Of a stretch of 9,263 bases of DNA, positions 6,662-9,263 are shown in pieces. The stretch lies in assembly GCA_017437345.1 (NCBI GenBank), contig JAFSBJ010000142.1, forward strand, positions 1 to 9,263, read 5' to 3'. This DNA is from Clostridia bacterium. Lineage in GTDB: Bacteria > Bacillota_A > Clostridia > UMGS1810. The notes below the pieces were generated by a model. The model searched no databases. It was not told the DNA's origin and worked only from the letters and a program-made list of their open reading frames with translations. The number at the start of each line of letters is the position of its first letter. Positions within the stretch are counted from its first letter, which is position 1. The translations under genes were made by a program, and so were the position numbers.

Positions 6662-6686
6662 AAACGGAGCAGCGATGCTCCGTTTT
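6662..6686. terminator. Bidirectional hairpin terminator between azlD and the toxin gene
   Basis: A perfect 10-bp stem AAACGGAGCA (6662-6671) with TGCTCCGTTT (6676-6685) is closed by a GCGA tetraloop of the stable GNRA type. T-runs follow on the plus strand; on the minus strand the arm runs into TTTAATCGTTTT. It lies between two converging genes and can serve both. Confidence 0.8.
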
Positions 6687-6695
6687 AGTCTTTAA

Positions 6696-6968
6696 TTAAA
6701 ATAAATCGCTGTGGCTTCCGGTTCGTGTTAATGACAGGGTTATCATATCATTCTCTTTTTTGTATATAAGAAGCCAATCAGGGGAAATATGACACTCGCG
6801 ATGTCCGGCATATTCGCCCTTTAACGCATGGTCGTAATATTTTTCCGGTAATGTTTTTTCTTCGCGTAAGAGAAGTAACACCTCTTCAAACAGTGAAATA
6901 TCATATCCGCGTTTTATAATAGTTTTAAAATCCTTTTTAAATTTTGATGAAAATCTGACTTTAAGCAT
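6696..6968 (-). CDS. yafQ: YafQ-family toxin (RelE/ParE superfamily mRNA interferase)
   Basis: This 90-residue protein has the YafQ fold pattern. A basic N-terminal helix (SSKFKKDFKTIIKRGYD) precedes the catalytic half DHALKGEYAGHRECHISPDWLL, and the end is TGSHSDLF. The residues that matter in YafQ can be placed as His47, His60, Asp64, Trp65, His86 and Phe90, so an active enzyme is expected. YafQ cleaves mRNA on the ribosome and arrests growth when its antitoxin is lost. The start ATG overlaps the antitoxin stop by eight bases, which couples its translation to the antitoxin. Nothing suggests decay. Confidence 0.92.
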   Translation of the reverse strand: MLKVRFSSKFKKDFKTIIKRGYDISLFEEVLLLLREEKTLPEKYYDHALKGEYAGHRECHISPDWLLIYKKENDMITLSLTRTGSHSDLF

Positions 6969-7227
6969 TAAGATCCCTCATGAGTTCATCCATATCGTCA
7001 TATGCCTTACTCATATTACGGTTATTGTTTACATCATCAATAGCGGCCAAGGTCTCAGCATTTGGAGTGTCTATCGCAAGTTCAAATGGTATTTTACCAA
7101 GTCTCACCGCCTGTCTGCAAAACACACCCATTGCAGTTGACATATTGAGACCTAATGCAGCAAATAATTCATCAGCTTGTGCTTTTAACTCTTTGTCCAT
7201 ACGAATTGTAACATTAGTTGTTGCCAT
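6961..7227 (-). CDS. dinJ: RelB/DinJ-family antitoxin
   Basis: This 88-residue protein has an N-terminal ribbon-helix-helix DNA-binding domain (TTNVTIRMDKELKAQADELFAALGLNMSTAMGVFCRQAV, about residues 3-42). The acidic C-terminal tail would wrap and block the toxin. It precedes and overlaps the toxin gene, the usual order. Antitoxin and complex normally repress their own promoter, and repeats that could serve as operators sit at 7274-7309. SD GAAGGGAG lies just upstream of ATG 7227. Confidence 0.92.
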   Translation of the reverse strand: MATTNVTIRMDKELKAQADELFAALGLNMSTAMGVFCRQAVRLGKIPFELAIDTPNAETLAAIDDVNNNRNMSKAYDDMDELMRDLNA

Positions 7228-7259
7228 AAGAATAAACTCCCTTCTGTTATAGTATATTC

Positions 7260-7288
7260 ATCATATCATATTTTATGTGCAATGTCAA
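7260..7288 (-). promoter_or_regulatory. Promoter of the toxin-antitoxin operon
   Basis: On the minus strand TTGACA (7283-7288) and TATGAT (7260-7265) are 17 bases apart, one mismatch from consensus overall. The strength fits a tightly autorepressed toxin-antitoxin promoter. It lies directly after the XRE gene stop with no terminator between, so readthrough from XRE is possible. Confidence 0.85.
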
Positions 7289-7309
7289 TTATATGCACGA
7301 CATATGCAC
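7274..7309. repeat. TGCAC-type operator-like repeats at the toxin-antitoxin promoter
   Basis: On the plus strand ATATGCAC occurs at 7291-7298 and 7302-7309, 11 bases apart (one helical turn). A reversed element, TATGTGCA, lies at 7274-7281. They flank and cover the -35 box of the antitoxin promoter. The same words make a perfect palindrome in the leader of the SLOG gene at 7677-7688, which points to a shared regulator. Confidence 0.6.
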
Positions 7310-7325
7310 TGAATAGTAAATGTCA

Positions 7326-7553
7326 CTAATCTTTAAATTCAAATAATTTCTTTAATGGAATTTTAAGCGCTTCCGCAATATCAATAAGTGTGTCTAATGA
7401 ACATGATGTTGCTGCGGTTTCTATTCTTTGTATATGGTTTCGACTTACTTCACATTTTTCAGCAAGTTGCATTTGTGTCATACCTTGCTCTTTTCGATAA
7501 TGAAGAATGTTTAAACCTATAGCAAGCCATATATCAAAATTTTTATGTTTCAT
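7326..7553 (-). CDS. XRE-family small DNA-binding repressor
   Basis: This 75-residue protein is almost entirely one Cro/C1-type helix-turn-helix domain: IGLNILHYRKEQGMTQMQLAEKCEVSRNHIQRIE, then a second helical part SLDTLIDIAEALKIPLKKLFEF. The start ATG 7551-7553 was chosen because AGAGGTG (7560-7566) lies six bases upstream. A longer in-frame start at 7619 has no such site and would run through the promoter palindrome. It is cis-oriented before the toxin-antitoxin pair and divergent from the SLOG gene, so it may control either. A palindrome over its own start region suggests autoregulation. Confidence 0.88.
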   Translation of the reverse strand: MKHKNFDIWLAIGLNILHYRKEQGMTQMQLAEKCEVSRNHIQRIETAATSCSLDTLIDIAEALKIPLKKLFEFKD

Positions 7554-7579
7554 ATATAACACCTCTATAGGTATTATAT
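7554..7579. promoter_or_regulatory. Palindromic operator over the XRE gene -10 box and SD
   Basis: ATATAACACCT (7554-7564) and AGGTATTATAT (7569-7579) are inverted repeats matching at 10 of 11 positions, with a four-base spacer. The right arm contains TATAAT on the minus strand (7573-7578), a likely -10 with a poor TCGTTA (7596-7601) as -35. The left arm contains the SD. Size and position fit a dimeric XRE repressor site. Confidence 0.6.
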
Positions 7580-7634
7580 TCTCATATTTGGAAAATAACG
7601 ACCACCCGAAAGGTTTCAAATGGTAACTAAAAGG

Positions 7635-7688
7635 TTGCAGTTATATTTAAAATGTGTTAAAATGCAATTAAATTATGTGCATATGCAC
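7635..7688 (+). promoter_or_regulatory. Promoter and palindromic operator of the SLOG gene
   Basis: An extended -10 (TG-T-TAAAAT, with TAAAAT at 7658-7663) lies 17 bases after a weak TTGCAG (7635-7640). About seven bases past the predicted start is GTGCATATGCAC (7677-7688), a perfect 12-bp palindrome made of the same words as the repeats at the toxin-antitoxin promoter. A bound protein there would hinder elongation. Confidence 0.55.
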
Positions 7689-7707
7689 AGCTTTTGGTGG
7701 TGTTATA

Positions 7708-8163
7708 ATGAATAAAATCTGTACCTTTGCAGGGCATGCAGAGGGTCCTTATGGTAAATATATGTATAAAAAAATGATAAGCTGTATTGAACAGCTTATC
7801 TGTGAAAAAAACATATCTGAATTTTGGGTGGGAAGTTATGGATCATTTGATACCTTGTCAATACTTACTGTGAGTGAACTAAAGAAGAGGTATCCTCACA
7901 TAAGGCTTTGCCATGTCATTCCATATATGACATCCTTTGTAATTAGGCATAAAGCAGAATACGAAGAAATGTTTGATGAAATAATAATTCCCGATATTTG
8001 TGAGAAAACTCCGAAATGTGCATACATCCCTCTTTGCAATCAATATATGGTTGATAAATCAGATGTACTTATATGTTTTGTAAAAGTAGAAAGAGGCGGC
8101 GCTTTTAATACCCTTCGGTATGCTCAAAAGAAAAGCAAAGAAATAATAAACCTGGCAGATTAA
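7708..8163 (+). CDS. SLOG-fold (DUF1273/YpsA/DprA-like Rossmann) protein of unknown function
   Basis: This 151-residue soluble protein has the SLOG layout. The first strand plus turn CTFAGHAEGP corresponds to the family FxGHR/FFGHRD motif with Arg replaced by Ala11. FWVGSYGSFDTL follows (residues 39-50; compare the family YVGNxGxFD). Next come LKKRYPHIRLCHVIPYM, the CNQYMVDKSDVLICFV strand, and ERGGAFNTLRYAQKKSKEIINLA with the GG (130-131) expected to face a nucleotide. Known SLOG proteins bind nucleotides or nucleotide-derived ligands and some act in defence signalling, but most small stand-alone ones are uncharacterised. ATG 7708 with GGTGG about six bases upstream is preferred over ATG 7675, which would overlap the operator palindrome. 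Its stop overlaps the converging nnrE stop. Confidence 0.75.
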   Translation: MNKICTFAGHAEGPYGKYMYKKMISCIEQLICEKNISEFWVGSYGSFDTLSILTVSELKKRYPHIRLCHVIPYMTSFVIRHKAEYEEMFDEIIIPDICEKTPKCAYIPLCNQYMVDKSDVLICFVKVERGGAFNTLRYAQKKSKEIINLAD

Positions 8164-8798
8164 ATAAGCTCTATTCCAATATCCACATTAATCATATCGC
8201 CAATAAGCTCCGGTGCTCTTCCCAAAAACAAACCTTTTTTATAATATCCTATGGAAACTGTCATATCAGATTTAACAGCAAGCTCGCCTTCGCCTGTGTC
8301 ACCATTTAGCCCGCTATTAATGTCAGCTGATATAACATAAGCTCCTGCTTCATTTATTTTCTTTATAGCCTCTGCTTCATTTCCGCGGGGAACTCCCTTA
8401 AATCCTGTGCCAAAAATGCAATCAACTATAATATCATAGCAGGATAAATCGGTGTTAGCTGAAAACAAAAAGTCGTCAATATTCATATCCTTTGCCATCT
8501 CATAATAGTATCTCCCGTCTTCGGAAAACTTTTCGCCGGTTCTTATTATCTTTGCATCATATCCGCATTTTGTAAGCAAACACGCAAGAGCATATCCGTC
8601 ACCGCCATTGTTGCCGCTTCCGCACACAATGGCAATTTTTTTATTGAACCATATCTGCAAATCGAATATCCCTTTTGCAGCCCGGAGCATAAGCTGTTTG
8701 CTGTCTGTGTAGTTTTTTATGGTGTATTCATCGCTTCTTCTCATTTGTTCCACGCTGATAGCTTCTTTATATTCTTTTGAATTAATATCGGGTTTCAT
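8160..8798 (-). CDS. nnrE: NAD(P)H-hydrate epimerase (YjeF N-terminal domain)
   Basis: This 212-residue protein corresponds to the epimerase domain only; the ADP-dependent dehydratase domain often fused to it is missing here. Signatures are VEQMRRSDEYTI near the N-terminus, the nucleotide loop VCGSGNNGGDGYALA (about residues 58-72), DCIFGTGFKGVPRG, and SADINSGLNGDTG (158-170; the family usually has DIPSG, so Asn161 is unusual). The enzyme interconverts the two epimers of damaged, hydrated NAD(P)H so that the dehydratase can repair it. SD AAGGAA precedes ATG 8798. A TGATATAAT extended -10 lies at 8832-8840 (minus). It converges on the SLOG gene with a four-base overlap of stop codons. Confidence 0.9.
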   Translation of the reverse strand: MKPDINSKEYKEAISVEQMRRSDEYTIKNYTDSKQLMLRAAKGIFDLQIWFNKKIAIVCGSGNNGGDGYALACLLTKCGYDAKIIRTGEKFSEDGRYYYEMAKDMNIDDFLFSANTDLSCYDIIVDCIFGTGFKGVPRGNEAEAIKKINEAGAYVISADINSGLNGDTGEGELAVKSDMTVSIGYYKKGLFLGRAPELIGDMINVDIGIELI

Positions 8799-8831
8799 AA
8801 TAAATCATTCCTTAAGTATCGCTTTTAAAGT

Positions 8832-8880
8832 ATTATATCATATATTTTTTGTTGTGAATAGTATATCTTAAAAATAGAAT
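8832..8880. promoter_or_regulatory. Overlapping divergent promoters for nnrE and the structured RNA
   Basis: On the minus strand an extended -10, TG-A-TATAAT (TATAAT at 8832-8837), lies 15 bases from TTCACA (8853-8858) and serves nnrE. On the plus strand TTGTGA (8852-8857) and TAGAAT (8875-8880) are 17 bases apart, pointing into the structured RNA. The two -35 boxes use the same bases, so the two polymerases would compete. Confidence 0.6.
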
Positions 8881-8886
8881 AACAAA

Positions 8887-9185
8887 ATTGAGGCAGACCG
8901 GATTTGAGTAAGGGGCTTGGGGTTCTTGCTTCTTGCCTGAATAGCTATCACCACAACTTTCGTTTTTGCGGGTTGTGGTACCCAAAACAGCATGTTGCAT
9001 CACAAGTGAAGCAACGCTGTTTTGACCACTGCCCCTGAAATTGTTCCCTTCATCTGCCACAGGCAGCGGTCACAATTTCAGCAGCTTATTCGCCCGTCGT
9101 CGGGCTTTTAAACCCGAAGGTCGCTAGGTATCACCGCCCCTAAGGCAAAAAAATAAAGCCAAGTCAAAAGACTTGGATTATTTTT
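8887..9185 (+). ncRNA. Structured non-coding RNA of about 300 nt, family unproven
   Basis: The segment is clearly richer in GC than the DNA around it, lacks a convincing gene and is full of paired elements. A long-range helix closes it (AGGGGC 8911-8916 with GCCCCT 9136-9141). Inside are an 8-bp hairpin (8950-8957/8972-8979) and a compound hairpin (8984-8991/9016-9023, 8994-8998/9011-9015, 9000-9003/9006-9009). There is also a 10-bp helix (9035-9044/9072-9081) enclosing CTGCC-ACA-GGCAG, and a GCCCG/CGGGC hairpin (9092-9105). TATCACC occurs twice, at 8946-8952 and 9129-9135, beside complementary TAGC and GCTA. A promoter (8852-8880) and a terminator hairpin (9159-9176) frame it on the plus strand; the opposite strand cannot be excluded. 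I do not see tmRNA, RNase P or SRP signatures. The raiA RNA motif is the first known family I would compare. Confidence 0.6.
9159..9176. terminator. Bidirectional terminator between the structured RNA and the tRNA
   Basis: CCAAGTC (9159-9165) and GACTTGG (9170-9176) form a perfect 7-bp stem with an AAAA loop, flanked by A/T runs on both sides. On the minus strand it is followed by TTTATTTTTTT, a good end for the tRNA. On the plus strand ATTATTTTT follows, fitting the 3' end of the structured RNA. Confidence 0.75.
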
Positions 9186-9186
9186 A

Positions 9187-9260
<74 letters not shown>

Positions 9261-9263
9261 ATA

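Noticed and set aside
8833..9060. 75-codon reading frame on the minus strand inside the structured RNA
   Set aside because: It lies across the paired arms of the RNA, has low-complexity, domain-free content and no SD. The RNA interpretation explains the segment better.
8887..9185. tmRNA, RNase P RNA or SRP RNA
   Set aside because: I see no tRNA-like ends with a tag frame, no RNase P conserved core, and no SRP tetraloop helix.

Overview
The window looks like the chromosome of a low-GC Firmicute, most likely an uncultured gut Clostridia member. The signs are AT-rich intergenic DNA, strong Shine-Dalgarno sites, consensus sigma-A type promoters, and an initiator tRNA without an encoded CCA. This placement is inferred from style and gene content, because no database search was possible.

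Region 1 (1-4343) is a sugar-phosphate/amino-sugar catabolic island that is partly decaying. On the minus strand are a NagA-like deacetylase (927-2105), the relic of an amidohydrolase-2 type gene (758-907), and a triose-phosphate isomerase family gene running off the left edge. The isomerase has its own promoter with good -35 and -10 boxes. Divergently, on the plus strand, a TIM-barrel glycoside hydrolase gene is broken by an ochre codon, a one-base frameshift and a 3' truncation. It is followed by an intact NagB-like sugar-phosphate isomerase/deaminase with an altered active-site motif and a strong terminator.

Region 2 (4344-6690) begins with 320 bases of hairpin-rich non-coding DNA. Next comes an AraC-type regulator (minus) split by one in-frame TAA. 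Divergent from it is an intact azlC-azlD operon, a branched-chain amino-acid exporter, behind a perfect TTGACA-17-TATAAT promoter. A hairpin with a GCGA tetraloop separates azlD from the converging genes.

Region 3 (6696-8163) is a small accessory module. It holds a YafQ-type toxin and DinJ/RelB antitoxin, an XRE repressor, and a divergent SLOG-fold protein of unknown role. TATGCAC-type repeats mark both the toxin-antitoxin promoter and the leader of the SLOG gene, and the XRE gene has a palindrome over its own -10 and ribosome-binding site.

Region 4 (8160-9263) holds a stand-alone NAD(P)H-hydrate epimerase gene, whose stop overlaps the SLOG gene's stop. Between it and the initiator tRNA lies a 300-base, GC-rich, strongly structured segment that is best read as a non-coding RNA with its own promoter and terminator. 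I regard this RNA as the most interesting object in the window.
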